Shown: one piece after another, positions 27,542 through 36,599 of the stretch | Layout: each line of letters starts with the position of its first letter | Numbering within the stretch: the first letter of the stretch is position 1 | Assembly (NCBI RefSeq): GCF_001567565.1 | Contig: NZ_LSSW01000033.1 | Location: 123,443 to 187,442 of the forward strand | Length of the DNA stretch: 64,000 nt | Direction of reading: 5' to 3' | Source of the DNA: Ectopseudomonas composti | GTDB taxonomy: Bacteria > Pseudomonadota > Gammaproteobacteria > Pseudomonadales > Pseudomonadaceae | Position numbers and translations under genes: made by a program | The notes under the pieces: model-generated | What the model was told of the DNA's origin: nothing | What the model saw: only the letters and a program-made list of their open reading frames with translations | The model's database searches: none

Positions 27542-27620
27542 GCCCGAAATCGATGACGGCAACCCGTTGGACCGTCGCGTGCAGCTGATCTGGGCGGATC
27601 GACCCTCTGGACATATATAG

Positions 27621-27632
27621 TTAGCTAGCTAA
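27621..27632. promoter_or_regulatory. palindromic operator candidate ahead of the efflux operon
   Basis: TTAGCTAGCTAA, a perfect 12-base palindrome in an AT-rich pocket 77 bases before the FUSC gene. It looks like sites bound by MarR-type repressors of efflux pumps, but no regulator gene is adjacent. Confidence 0.5.
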
Positions 27633-27709
27633 TAATTCGTTTTCCGCATGGAGGCGGAACCCAATCGCTACAGCTATGTTCAGAGCTGAGATTCTTTCAG
27701 GTAGCCACC

Positions 27710-29698
27710 GTGCGTGATTCCTTGCTGGCGTTTCTCGCGCCGAGCTCGCAAGCCGTTCAATTCGCGATCAAGACCCTGCTCGGCGGTGGTCTGGCGCTGT
27801 GGTGCGCGCTGCGTTTCGGCCTGGAGCAGCCGCAGTGGGCGCTGATGACCGCTTTTATCGTCGCCCAGCCGCTGTCCGGCATGGTGGTGCAGAAGGGCCT
27901 GGCGCGGTTGCTCGGTACCCTGGTCGGCACCTTCATGGCGGTGGTGATGATGGGGCTGTTCGCCCAGGCGCCGCTACTGTTCCTGCTGGCCTTCGCCCTG
28001 TGGCTGGCACTGTGCACGGCTTCCTCGACCATGCTGCGCAGCGCCTGGTCGTACTCCTTTGTGCTGGCTGGTTATACCGTGGCGATCATTGCCTTGCCGG
28101 CCATCGGCAAGCCACATGTGGTGTTCGACGAAGCGATCGCCCGCTGCACGGAAATCAGTCTGGGCATCATCTGTGCGACCCTGAGCAGTGCCTTGCTCTG
28201 GCCGCAGCGGGTCGAGCGACAACTGGCGCAGCAGGCGCGCGATGCCTGGCAGGCCGGTGTCGCGGCTTCGCGCCAGGCGCTGGCGGGTGAAGCCGACTCG
28301 CGGCAGGGTTTGCTGGAGGTGCTGGCGCGCATCGTTGCCGTGGATGCGCAGCGCGAGCATGCCTGGTTCGAGGGTGCGCGCGGTCGTCAGCGTGCGGTGG
28401 CGTTGCGCGTGCTGAGTCGAGATCTGCTCGGCATGTTGCGTCTGGCGCGTGGCGTGGCGCGGCAGTGGCGACAGCTGAGCAGCGACGAGGCGCAGGCTGT
28501 CGCGCCCTGGTTGCAGGTGGTGGATGAGCGTCTGCAGCAGGCGCAACCGCAGGGCCTGCTGGAGCTGGTCGAACAACTGCGCAGTGCGGCGCAGGACGAT
28601 GAGTTGAGCGGTGGCCAGCAGTTGTGCCTGGAGCGGCTGATGGTGCTGCTGTTACGCGTCGAGGATGCCAGTCGCGCCCTGCTCGCGGTCGAGGAGGGCA
28701 GGGCCCCGGCCGATGCGCCGCGCCCTTTGTCCTGGCACCACGACTGGCAGACGGCCCTGGTCTATGGCTCGCGCAGCGCGCTGACGTTCCTGACCCTGGC
28801 CGGGTTCTGGCTGGCCACTGGCTGGACGCATGCCACCGGCGCGCTGCTCCTGGCCTGTGTGGTCTGCAGCCTGTTCGCCCGGCTCGAAGTCGCACCGCAG
28901 ATCGGCATGATGTTCCTGCGCGGTATCTTCTATGCGCTGCCGGTGGCGTTTTTCGTCGGGCAGATACTGATGCCGCAGATCGATGGTTTCGTGATGCTCT
29001 GCATGGTGCTCGGTGTACCGCTGTTCTTCGGTGTGCTGGGCATGGCCAAACCGGCGACGGCCGCTACCTCGACCTCGTTCTGCCTGCATTTCATCGTGCT
29101 CTGTCTGCCCATGCCAGGTGTCGGTTACAACGTCGAGTTCTTCCTCAATGAGGCTCTCAGCATGCTGGTGGGCGTGAGTTGTGCGGTGATGGCCTTCAAG
29201 TTGGTGGTGCTGCGTAACCCCGTGTGGCACGGACGGCGCCTGATGCAGGCGATCCTGACCGACCTCGGGCGCCTGACCCGCCGAGATCTGGGGCGCGCGG
29301 AAAACTGGTTCGGCGGACGTATGGCTGATCGCCTGATTCAGCTTGCGCGGCATTATCCGGCGCGTCCGGATCAAGCACGCAGTCGCTGGGACGATGGTGT
29401 GGCTGGTCTCGATCTGGGTGATGAACTGCTGCATCTGCGCAAGTGTCTGGCCAATGCCGATGCCGGCTTGGCACGGTCGCAGCGGCGGTTTCTGGAGCGT
29501 CTCGATGAGGCGTTGGAGCATGGCCCCGCGCCCGGCCGTGAAGACGACCTGAACCGACCTGTGGCCGAGCTGCAGGAGGCCCTGCGCGCCTGCACGCCGA
29601 GTATCGACAAGCGTTTGGCCGAGGCGGCGCTGTTGCAGCTGCAGAGCGGCTGGCGCCAATGGTGCCAACTAAGAGGAGGGGCACATGGGCTTGCATGA
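27710..29698 (+). CDS. FUSC/AaeB-type inner-membrane efflux protein
   Basis: A 662-residue transporter of the fusaric-acid resistance/aromatic carboxylic acid exporter family. Two blocks of about five to six membrane helices (residues about 20-165 and 350-500) alternate with cytoplasmic regions; the second half has TASTTSFCLHFIV-like family wording (KPATAATSTSFCLHFIVLC). Start is GTG at 27710. It overlaps the DUF1656 gene by 14 bases and heads the order FUSC-DUF1656-HlyD, equivalent to aaeB-aaeX-aaeA. Substrate (hydroxybenzoates, fusaric acid or others) is not determinable. Confidence 0.92.
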   Translation: MRDSLLAFLAPSSQAVQFAIKTLLGGGLALWCALRFGLEQPQWALMTAFIVAQPLSGMVVQKGLARLLGTLVGTFMAVVMMGLFAQAPLLFLLAFALWLALCTASSTMLRSAWSYSFVLAGYTVAIIALPAIGKPHVVFDEAIARCTEISLGIICATLSSALLWPQRVERQLAQQARDAWQAGVAASRQALAGEADSRQGLLEVLARIVAVDAQREHAWFEGARGRQRAVALRVLSRDLLGMLRLARGVARQWRQLSSDEAQAVAPWLQVVDERLQQAQPQGLLELVEQLRSAAQDDELSGGQQLCLERLMVLLLRVEDASRALLAVEEGRAPADAPRPLSWHHDWQTALVYGSRSALTFLTLAGFWLATGWTHATGALLLACVVCSLFARLEVAPQIGMMFLRGIFYALPVAFFVGQILMPQIDGFVMLCMVLGVPLFFGVLGMAKPATAATSTSFCLHFIVLCLPMPGVGYNVEFFLNEALSMLVGVSCAVMAFKLVVLRNPVWHGRRLMQAILTDLGRLTRRDLGRAENWFGGRMADRLIQLARHYPARPDQARSRWDDGVAGLDLGDELLHLRKCLANADAGLARSQRRFLERLDEALEHGPAPGREDDLNRPVAELQEALRACTPSIDKRLAEAALLQLQSGWRQWCQLRGGAHGLA

Positions 29699-29888
29699 AT
29701 GGTCGCTGGGCGGCGTGTTGCTCAGCCCGATGGCGGCCTACGCGGTATTGGCGCTGTTGCTGACCGGCGTGTTGCGCCTGAGCTTGCAGCGTATCGGGCT
29801 GTCGCGCTGGATCTGGCACGAAGCTCTGTTCGATTGTGCCTTGTATGTCTGCGTGCTGGCGGCGGTAATCGCCGTCCTGGCGCATTAA
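29685..29888 (+). CDS. DUF1656 (AaeX-like) small membrane protein
   Basis: A 67-residue protein with two membrane helices (about residues 8-25 and 41-64). DUF1656 proteins are the middle gene of FUSC/HlyD efflux operons; AaeX is the E. coli member and its role is not settled. It starts inside the FUSC gene and ends 11 bases before the membrane fusion protein gene. Confidence 0.92.
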   Translation: MGLHEWSLGGVLLSPMAAYAVLALLLTGVLRLSLQRIGLSRWIWHEALFDCALYVCVLAAVIAVLAH

Positions 29889-29899
29889 GGAGAGAAAGC

Positions 29900-30751
29900 A
29901 TGCGTTCGACCATTCGAGTCGGCATCACCCTGGTCATGGTGGCGGCGGCGATCTTCGCCGGCTCCTGGATCTGGCAGCACTACATGTACTCGCCCTGGAC
30001 GCGAGACGCCCGCGTGCGCGCCGATGTGGTGACCATCGCCCCGGACGTGTCCGGCTGGGTGGTCGAGCTCAATGTGCGCGACAACCAGCAGGTCAAGGCG
30101 GGTGATCTGCTGATGAGCATCGACCGCGAGCGTTACCAGGCCGCGGTGGAAAAGGCCAAGGCGGTGGTGGACGTTCGCCGCCAGCAACTGAGCCTGCGCG
30201 AACACGAGGCCTCGCGGCGCTCGCGCCTGGGCGCCCAGGCAATCAGCGCCGAACTGCTGGAGAACGCGCAGATCAACGCCGATATGGCGCGCAGCGAATA
30301 CCACGAAGCGCAGGCCGACCTGCATATGGCCGAGCTGAATCTGGCGCGCAGCGAAGTGCATGCCCCGCGCGATGGACAGATCACCAACCTGGTGCTGGCG
30401 CAGGGCAACTACGCCAAGGCCGGGCAGGCCGTGATGGCGCTGGTCGATACCCAGTCGTTCTACGTGCAGGCGTATTTCGAGGAGACCAAGCTGCCGCGCA
30501 TTCAGGTCGGTGCGCCCGTGCAGGTGTGGCTGATGGGGGGGGATCAGCAGCTTCGTGGCGAGGTGGCGAGCATCAGTCGCGGCATCACCGACCGCAACGC
30601 CAGCCCGGACGGGCAACTGCTGGCCGATGTCGAACCGACCTTCAACTGGGTGCGCCTGGCGCAGCGTATTCCGGTGCGTATCAAGCTCGATGAGGTGCCC
30701 GAAAGCCTGGTGCTGAGCGCTGGCATGACTGCCAGCGTGCGGGTGGAGTAG
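29900..30751 (+). CDS. HlyD/EmrA-type membrane fusion protein
   Basis: A 283-residue periplasmic adaptor anchored by one N-terminal helix (residues about 5-24). Lipoyl-like barrel: YSPWTRDARVRADVVTIAPDVSGWV and VHAPRDGQITNLVLAQGNY, separated by a helical hairpin (about residues 75-150). It bridges the FUSC transporter to an outer-membrane channel. The ATG at 29900 follows AAGGAGAG; the frame is open upstream but overlaps the DUF1656 gene. Confidence 0.93.
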   Translation: MRSTIRVGITLVMVAAAIFAGSWIWQHYMYSPWTRDARVRADVVTIAPDVSGWVVELNVRDNQQVKAGDLLMSIDRERYQAAVEKAKAVVDVRRQQLSLREHEASRRSRLGAQAISAELLENAQINADMARSEYHEAQADLHMAELNLARSEVHAPRDGQITNLVLAQGNYAKAGQAVMALVDTQSFYVQAYFEETKLPRIQVGAPVQVWLMGGDQQLRGEVASISRGITDRNASPDGQLLADVEPTFNWVRLAQRIPVRIKLDEVPESLVLSAGMTASVRVE

Positions 30752-30766
30752 GGCGCTTTCGCACTT

Positions 30767-30825
30767 GTAGGAGCGGCTTCAGCCGCGAGCTCTTCAAGGG
30801 TAATCGCGGTTGAAGCCGCTCCCAC
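30767..30825. repeat. REP pair (REPIN-like)
   Basis: Two inverted REP arms, GGAGCGGCTTCAGCCGC and its near complement (TCGCGGTTGAAGCCGCTCC), 20 bases apart. Standard Pseudomonas intergenic repeat of the TAG-family type; may end the efflux operon transcript. Confidence 0.88.
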
Positions 30826-30951
30826 GGTCGCTGTTCGCATGAGGATTATCGTGTCTGCTCTTCTGCCGTTTGTGGGGGATCAAACTGGGCGATGTGCCCA
30901 AGTGATGGCTTGAGCGACGCATGGCCCCAGCATGCGGAAGAAGTAGGGCGT

Positions 30952-31008
30952 GTAGGAGTGGCTTTAGCCGCGCCCTTGACAGGTTATCGCGGCTGAAGCC
31001 CCTCCCAC
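30952..31008. repeat. second REP pair
   Basis: TGTAGGAGTGGCTTTAGCCG paired with CGGCTGAAGCCCCTCCCAC. Same family as the pair at 30767, in the 266-base convergent spacer before codA. It lies 10 bases from the codA stop. Confidence 0.88.
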
Positions 31009-31017
31009 ATTTGAGCG

Positions 31018-32253
31018 TCAGGCGCGTTCGATCTGCGCCGGAGTGCGGCGCATCAGCACCTTGCCGTGACGCACCGATACCAGCGCATGGCCCTGGCTGC
31101 GCACCATCTCGTAATCGTCCGGCGCCGAGAGGATCAGTAGATTGGCCGGGCGACCCACTTCCAGACCGTACCTTTCACCCAGGTTCAGCGCGCGCGCCGA
31201 GTTGTCGGTGATCAGATCCAGGCTGCGCTTGAGGTCTTCGTAGCCGAGCATGTGGCAGATGTGCAAACCCGCTTCGAGGATGCGCAGGATGTTGCCGTTG
31301 CCCAGCGGATACCAGGGGTCGACGATGGAGTCCTGGCCGAAGCAGACGTTCATCCCGGCGCGGTCGATCTCCGCCACGCGGGTCAGGCCACGGCGTTTTG
31401 GGTAGGTGTCGAAGCGGCCCTGCAGGTGGATGCTTTCGGTGGGGCAGGAGATGAAGCTGATGCCGCTCATCTTCAGCAGGCGGAACAGCTTGGAGCAGTA
31501 GGCGTTGTCATAGGAGCCCATGGCCGTGGTGTGGCTGGCGGTGACCCGCGCGCCCATGCCGCGCACGCGAGCTTCCTCGGCCAGCACTTCGAGAAAGCGC
31601 GACTGCGGGTCGTCGGTCTCGTCGCAATGCACGTCCACCAGGCAGCCTGTGCGTTCGGCCAGATCCATGAGGAACTTGATCGACGACACGCCCTGGTCGC
31701 GAGTGTTCTCGAAATGCGGGATGCCGCCGACCACGTCGGCGCCCAGCTCGATGGCCTGTTCCATCAGCGCGCGACCATTGGCGTAGGACTCGATGCCCTC
31801 CTGCGGGAAGGCGACGATCTGCAGGTCGATCAGGTGGCGGGTTTCCTCGCGCACTTCGAGCATGGCCTTGAGTGCGGCCAGGGTCGGGTCAGTGACGTCG
31901 ACATGGGTGCGCACGTGCTGGATGCCGTGGTCGACCAGCATGTCGATGGTCTTCCTGGCGCGGGTCTTGGTGTCTTCATGGGTGACCAGCGCCTTGCGCT
32001 CGGCCCAGCGTTCGATGCCCTCGAACAACGTGCCACTCATGTTCCAGGCCGGCTCACCGGCGGTAAGGGTGGCGTCGAGGTGGATATGCGGCTCGACGAA
32101 GGGCGGCACGACGAGATTGCCGGCAGCGTCGAGATCGTCCGCGGCTGGGGTAGCACTGGCGGTCTGGGCGTCGATTGCAGCGATCTGGTCGCCGCTCAGG
32201 GTGATGCGGTAAAGGCCGTCGCGGCCACGCAGGCGGGCATTGTGGATGATCAT
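31018..32253 (-). CDS. codA: cytosine deaminase
   Basis: A 411-residue amidohydrolase converting cytosine to uracil and ammonia. Metal and catalytic residues align with E. coli CodA at a constant offset of five: His56 and His58 (PHIHLD), His209 and Glu212 (DVHCDETDD), His241 (ASHTTAMGSYDN) and Asp308 (GQDSIVDPWYP). The open frame extends upstream to 32592, but the ATG at 32253 gives the normal N-terminus. It lies 11 bases after pucR and is the last gene of codB-pucR-codA. Confidence 0.96.
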   Translation of the reverse strand: MIIHNARLRGRDGLYRITLSGDQIAAIDAQTASATPAADDLDAAGNLVVPPFVEPHIHLDATLTAGEPAWNMSGTLFEGIERWAERKALVTHEDTKTRARKTIDMLVDHGIQHVRTHVDVTDPTLAALKAMLEVREETRHLIDLQIVAFPQEGIESYANGRALMEQAIELGADVVGGIPHFENTRDQGVSSIKFLMDLAERTGCLVDVHCDETDDPQSRFLEVLAEEARVRGMGARVTASHTTAMGSYDNAYCSKLFRLLKMSGISFISCPTESIHLQGRFDTYPKRRGLTRVAEIDRAGMNVCFGQDSIVDPWYPLGNGNILRILEAGLHICHMLGYEDLKRSLDLITDNSARALNLGERYGLEVGRPANLLILSAPDDYEMVRSQGHALVSVRHGKVLMRRTPAQIERA

Positions 32254-32264
32254 CGGGGTTCCTC

Positions 32265-33488
32265 TCAGGCAGGCGCCGACAGGCGCCGGATCAACAGCGC
32301 AACGCTGATGTTCAGGCGGTCGTGCGGATCGTCGAACGAGCAGCCGGTCAGCGCTTCGATGCGCTGTAGACGGTAGCTCAGGGTATTGCGGTGAACGTTC
32401 AGGCGTTGCGCGGCGAGGGCCAGGTTGCCGTTCTCGGCGAACCAGGCTTCCAGTGTCGGCATCAGTACCGGCTGGTGGCGCGAGTCGTCGCGGATCAGTG
32501 GGCCGACCACACGCTCGACGAAGCGGTCGAGCAAGCTGCGATCGCGTATCGCGCCGAGCAGTTCCAGCACGCCCAATTCGTTGAAACTGCACAGGCCCAG
32601 GCGCTCGGGAAAGCGCTGCGCCACGGCCAGCGCCTGGCGCGCTTCACCCAGGCCCTGGGCGAAGCGCGGCGCCTCGCAACCGGCGCTGCCGAGGCCGAGA
32701 AACAGCCGCAGTGGGCCGAGCTTTGGGTGCAGCTCATCGAGCAGTGCGGTCATGGCCTGGCGATTGCGCGCCTCGGCGTGGGCATCGGGGCAGGGCAGCA
32801 GGGCGATCCAGTGGCGGCCCTGGCTGACCAGCGGCAGCGCGTCACCAAGCTCGCCGAGGCTCTGCTCCAGGCGCCGTTGCAGCAGTTGCTGGCGGCTCTG
32901 CAGCTGGCGCTCGGCGTCTTCGCCGGGCAGGTCGCCGAACAGTTGCTCGCTGCCGTCCAGGCGCAGCAGCGCCACCTGGCGCGGCAGGTGCAGCGCCAGG
33001 CCAAGGCTGTCGCCGCGCTGCAACAGCACATCGAGTGATTGGTAATCGCCGTCGAGCACCTGTTCCAGCACGTGCTGGCGCGAGCGGCCAAGCTGCTGCG
33101 CATGGACCAGCGCGGTGCCGATGGCCTGGGTGACCACCACCATCTTCAGCGCATAGGGCTGCTCGATCAGTGGCAGTCCAAGGCGCTCGGCCTCGTCGAT
33201 GACGCTGGGCGGGATGGCCTGGATGAACTCGGCGCCGGTGAGGATGACCATGCCGGCGACCACACGCTCGTGACCCTCGCGCACCAGGCGCAGCAGGTTG
33301 GCTTCGTCACGCGGGTGGTTGATGCCAGTGACGAAAATCAGCTCGCCGCCCATCACCCAGTCGGCAATGCCTTCGTTCTCGGCCACGTAGGGCCAGCGCA
33401 CAGTATTGTCGCGCCCGGCCCGGCCGGCACGCAGGTGCATGCTGGCCAGATCGGGCAGGGCCAGTACATCGGCGACGGTCAGGCTCAC
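32265..33488 (-). CDS. PucR-family transcriptional regulator
   Basis: A 407-residue regulator with the PucR N-terminal sensory domain (LTVADVLALPDLASMHLRAGRAG, residues 1-120), a middle GGDEF-like region, and the C-terminal HTH of the CdaR/PucR type (FAENGNLALAAQRLNVHRNTLSYRLQRIEALTG). PucR proteins control purine and pyrimidine catabolism; here the gene is sandwiched between and co-oriented with the cytosine permease and deaminase genes, overlapping codB by four bases. It probably controls its own operon in response to a nucleobase or a degradation product. Confidence 0.92.
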   Translation of the reverse strand: MSLTVADVLALPDLASMHLRAGRAGRDNTVRWPYVAENEGIADWVMGGELIFVTGINHPRDEANLLRLVREGHERVVAGMVILTGAEFIQAIPPSVIDEAERLGLPLIEQPYALKMVVVTQAIGTALVHAQQLGRSRQHVLEQVLDGDYQSLDVLLQRGDSLGLALHLPRQVALLRLDGSEQLFGDLPGEDAERQLQSRQQLLQRRLEQSLGELGDALPLVSQGRHWIALLPCPDAHAEARNRQAMTALLDELHPKLGPLRLFLGLGSAGCEAPRFAQGLGEARQALAVAQRFPERLGLCSFNELGVLELLGAIRDRSLLDRFVERVVGPLIRDDSRHQPVLMPTLEAWFAENGNLALAAQRLNVHRNTLSYRLQRIEALTGCSFDDPHDRLNISVALLIRRLSAPA

Positions 33489-34756
33489 GCGCCGGCTACC
33501 TGCTGGCGGCCGGCCAGCGCCTTGTTCGCCTCGAACAGCACGACGTAGGCCACCGCCGCCACGGCAATGCCCACCAGCGGCGCGACCCAGGGCGAGAAGT
33601 AGGCGCTCAGCGCACCAATCAGGTAGGCACCCAGGCCGACCCAGTTGAACGCCGGCAGGCGCACATCGGCCAGTTTCGGGTAGCGCGCGCGGTGGCCGTA
33701 GAAGTAGTCGGCCATGATCACGCCGCCAATCGGCGGGATGATCGAGCCGAGCAGGATCAGGAAGGGAATCAGCATCTCATACATGCCGCCAATGGCCAGC
33801 AGCGTGCCGATGCCGGCGCCGACCAGGGTCACGGTCTTGCGCTTGCCGGTGCGCAGCAGGTTGCAGCCGGCTGCGGCGAAGTTGTAGATGGTGTTGTCTT
33901 GGGTGGTCCACAGATTGAGGAACAGCATGACCACGGCGGCCATGGACAGCCCCTGCAGCACCAGCACTTCGACCACGTCCGGTTGCTGGTAGACGATGGC
34001 GCCGTAGGCACCAGCGATGATCATCAGGCCGTTGCCGATAAAGAAGCCGAACAGGCTGGCCAGCACCGCGATGCGGCCGCTCTTGGCGAAACGGGTCCAG
34101 TTGGTCGCCTGGGTGGCGCCACTGACGAAGGTGCCGAACACCAGGGTGATGGCCACGCTCAGGCTCATGCTCTCATTGGGTTCGACCGCCAGCAGGCCGG
34201 CCAGGCCGCCGACATCACGGGTGGCGATCCACAGCGAGGCCACCAACAGCACCAGCATGGCCGGTACGGCGACGCGCGAGAGCAGGTCCAGGCCCTTGTA
34301 GCCGACGAAGGCGGTCAGGCAGAAACCGAAGCCGAACAGCACCATCAGCGGGATGGTCAGGCCTTCGGGCAGGCCAAGAATCTTCACCAGTACGATGGCG
34401 ATGGTCGCCGTGCCCCAGGCGTACCAGCCGATCTGGGTGAAGCCGAGCAGCATGTCGGACAGCTTGCTGCCCACTTCGCCGAAGCAGAAGCGCCCCATCA
34501 GCACCGAGTTCAGGCCGCTGCGGCAGGCGATGAAACCCAGTACCGCGGCGTACAGGCCGAGCAGCAGGTTACCGATCACCGCTGCCCAGAGCAGGGTGGT
34601 GAAGTCGAAGGCCATGCCGATCTTGCCGCCCGCGAACATGGTGGCGGTAAAGAAGGTGAAACCGAACAGCAGGATGGCGGTGGAGAACAGCCCCTTGCGC
34701 GCGCCGTTGGGCACCTCGCTCAGGGGGTAATCGCTATCGGGGGTGGCGTTGCTCAT
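33485..34756 (-). CDS. codB: cytosine permease
   Basis: A 423-residue, twelve-helix transporter of the nucleobase-cation-symport-1 family. Motifs: FFTATMFAGGKIGMAFDF near helix 1, GFTQIGWYAWGTATIA, and ATNWTRFAKSGR in the middle. With codA beside it, cytosine is the best substrate. First gene of the codB-pucR-codA operon; the 209-base spacer to phaJ1 at 34757-34965 should contain its promoter but I see no clear boxes there. Confidence 0.93.
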   Translation of the reverse strand: MSNATPDSDYPLSEVPNGARKGLFSTAILLFGFTFFTATMFAGGKIGMAFDFTTLLWAAVIGNLLLGLYAAVLGFIACRSGLNSVLMGRFCFGEVGSKLSDMLLGFTQIGWYAWGTATIAIVLVKILGLPEGLTIPLMVLFGFGFCLTAFVGYKGLDLLSRVAVPAMLVLLVASLWIATRDVGGLAGLLAVEPNESMSLSVAITLVFGTFVSGATQATNWTRFAKSGRIAVLASLFGFFIGNGLMIIAGAYGAIVYQQPDVVEVLVLQGLSMAAVVMLFLNLWTTQDNTIYNFAAAGCNLLRTGKRKTVTLVGAGIGTLLAIGGMYEMLIPFLILLGSIIPPIGGVIMADYFYGHRARYPKLADVRLPAFNWVGLGAYLIGALSAYFSPWVAPLVGIAVAAVAYVVLFEANKALAGRQQVAGA

Positions 34757-34965
34757 GGACCTGGCTCCGAGAAGGGGGGGAGGCCTTGGCGATAGCAGGG
34801 GACGTGCCAGAAATCAGCGCAGCGGCTGGCTTGGCAAGGTGGTCAAAGAGGTTTGTGCGAAGTGCACAAAGAAACGCACTTATGTAGCGCCAGGTCGCTC
34901 AAGGTTTGTGAGTGTAGAACAAAAGTGGTGCGCGACGCTGCGGTCGCGCACCAGCTTGCAGCGCA

Positions 34966-35436
34966 TCAGTTGACGGTGACTTGCGGCATCGGCGGCATGG
35001 TTACGGTCTGCTCGCTGGCCGGGGCGAGTACTTCGGCTTCGCCGTCGACCACTTGCTTGCCGTCCTGGTTGAACACGCGGGTGGCGATGCGCACGCGGTT
35101 CTTCGGCAGCTTTTCCAGCACTTCCAGCTTCACGGTCAGGGTGTCGCCGAGCTTCACCGGGCGGGTGAACTTGAGCTGTTGGCCGAGGTAGATGGTGCCC
35201 GGGCCAGGCAGGCGGCAGGCGATGGCGGCGCTGATCAGCGCGCCGGTGAACATGCCGTGGGCGATGCGCTCCTTGAACATGGTCTCGGCAGCGAAGGCCG
35301 CGTCCAGATGCACCGGGTTGTTGTCGCCGGATACGGCGGCGAACAGCTGTACATCGCGCTCTTCAACGGTCTTCTCGAAGGCCGCTTGCTGGCCGACGCT
35401 GAGAGCGTCGTAAGGGATATTGGTGACCTGACTCAT
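34966..35436 (-). CDS. phaJ1: (R)-specific enoyl-CoA hydratase PhaJ1
   Basis: A 156-residue MaoC-fold hydratase that converts trans-2-enoyl-CoA to (R)-3-hydroxyacyl-CoA, feeding beta-oxidation intermediates into polyhydroxyalkanoate synthesis. Catalytic Asp38 and His43 lie in the hydratase motif FAAVSGDNNPVHLDAAFA; AHGMFTGALIS follows. The ATG at 35436 gives the length of P. aeruginosa PhaJ1; its neighbours there (hydrolase, fadD2, fadD1) are the same, supporting PhaJ1 over PhaJ4. It overlaps the upstream hydrolase gene by four bases. Confidence 0.92.
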   Translation of the reverse strand: MSQVTNIPYDALSVGQQAAFEKTVEERDVQLFAAVSGDNNPVHLDAAFAAETMFKERIAHGMFTGALISAAIACRLPGPGTIYLGQQLKFTRPVKLGDTLTVKLEVLEKLPKNRVRIATRVFNQDGKQVVDGEAEVLAPASEQTVTMPPMPQVTVN

Positions 35437-36383
35437 GAGGGCTCCTTGATGGGGTGTCGACTGTGGCGCAGTGCCTGTTGCAACCACTCGATCAGTTGGG
35501 TGGTGACCTCGTCGCGATTGCTCTCGTTGAGCAGCTCGTGGCGGGCCTCGGGATAAAGCTTCAGTTGCACGTCGTTTACGCCGGCCTCACGCAGAGCGCC
35601 AGCCAGATGCTTCAGGCGTTTGCCTTGACTGATGGGATCACACTCGCCGCCGATCACCAGCAGCGGCAGGTCGGCATCGATCTGCGCCAGGTTCTCCACC
35701 GGCGTGATCTGCTGCAGGCCTTCGAACAGGTCGCACCACAACTGTGTGGTGCAGACGAAGCCGCACAGGGGATCGGTCACGTACTTGTCCACTTCCGCCG
35801 GGTCGCGGCTGAGCCAGTCGAAGGCCGTGCGGTTGGGCTTGAAGGCCTTGTTGAAGGAGCCGAAGGAGAGGTAGTCGATGACCTTGCTGCGACCCTTAGG
35901 TCCCAGGCGCCAACGCTCGAATCCGGCAATCAGCCTGGCGGCCTTGTACAGCGCCACCGGCTGGTAGTTGGAGCCGGAGAGCACGGCGCCCTGCAGGCTG
36001 CAGCTGTGACCCAGCAGATAGGCCATGCCGATGTAACTGCCCATGCTGTGGCCGAGCAGGAAGATCGGCGTTTGCGGGTGCTGCTGGCGAATGTGATGGT
36101 TGAGGGTCGATAGATCGCCCACCACTTTGTTCCAGCCATCTTCGTCAGCGTAGTGCCCCAGGGTGCCACGTTCGGCGGTGAGCCCATGGCCGCGCTGGTC
36201 CAGTGCGTAGAGCGCGAAACCCGCAGCTACCAGAGCTTCGCCCAGGCGTGCGTAGCGCAGGCTGTGCTCGGCCATGCCGTGGGAGAGCATGACCATGGCC
36301 CGTGGCGGCGCTTCGCCGTACCAGTGGTTGACGTGCAGCGGCAGGCCGTCGCTGGCATTGAGAACGAAGGTGTCGTGGCGCAT
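35433..36383 (-). CDS. lysophospholipase-like alpha/beta hydrolase
   Basis: A 316-residue serine hydrolase of the PldB/monoacylglycerol lipase type. Nucleophile Ser113 in GHSMGS, acid in VIGGECDPIS and His in YPEARHELLNE; oxyanion segment MLSHGMAEHSLRY. Likely cleaves acyl esters (lysophospholipids or monoacylglycerols), which fits the flanking acyl-CoA ligases and hydratase, but substrate is inferred. ATG 36383 is used; upstream codons lack similarity. Divergent from fadD2 across 216 bases. Confidence 0.88.
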   Translation of the reverse strand: MRHDTFVLNASDGLPLHVNHWYGEAPPRAMVMLSHGMAEHSLRYARLGEALVAAGFALYALDQRGHGLTAERGTLGHYADEDGWNKVVGDLSTLNHHIRQQHPQTPIFLLGHSMGSYIGMAYLLGHSCSLQGAVLSGSNYQPVALYKAARLIAGFERWRLGPKGRSKVIDYLSFGSFNKAFKPNRTAFDWLSRDPAEVDKYVTDPLCGFVCTTQLWCDLFEGLQQITPVENLAQIDADLPLLVIGGECDPISQGKRLKHLAGALREAGVNDVQLKLYPEARHELLNESNRDEVTTQLIEWLQQALRHSRHPIKEPS

Positions 36384-36599
36384 GGCGAATCCTTGTGCCG
36401 GAGATTGCAACATTGTGCACCTTGGTCGCCAGCAGGCATAGCACCCCCGGTTTCCCCGAAGTGGTAAAGATCGGTTACGAATCACTGCATTTAATGCGAA
36501 ATTCAGCCCATCAATGACGCCTTCGAGCTATTTGCGGCTCGGCTCTAAGCTGCTACTTTCCGGGCAGTCAGATCACTTCAGGGGAAGAGGACAAGAACA

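Noticed and set aside
30752..31017. REP pairs as a CRISPR or small RNA gene
   Set aside because: Arms and spacing are those of ordinary Pseudomonas REP pairs; no promoter or unique spacers.
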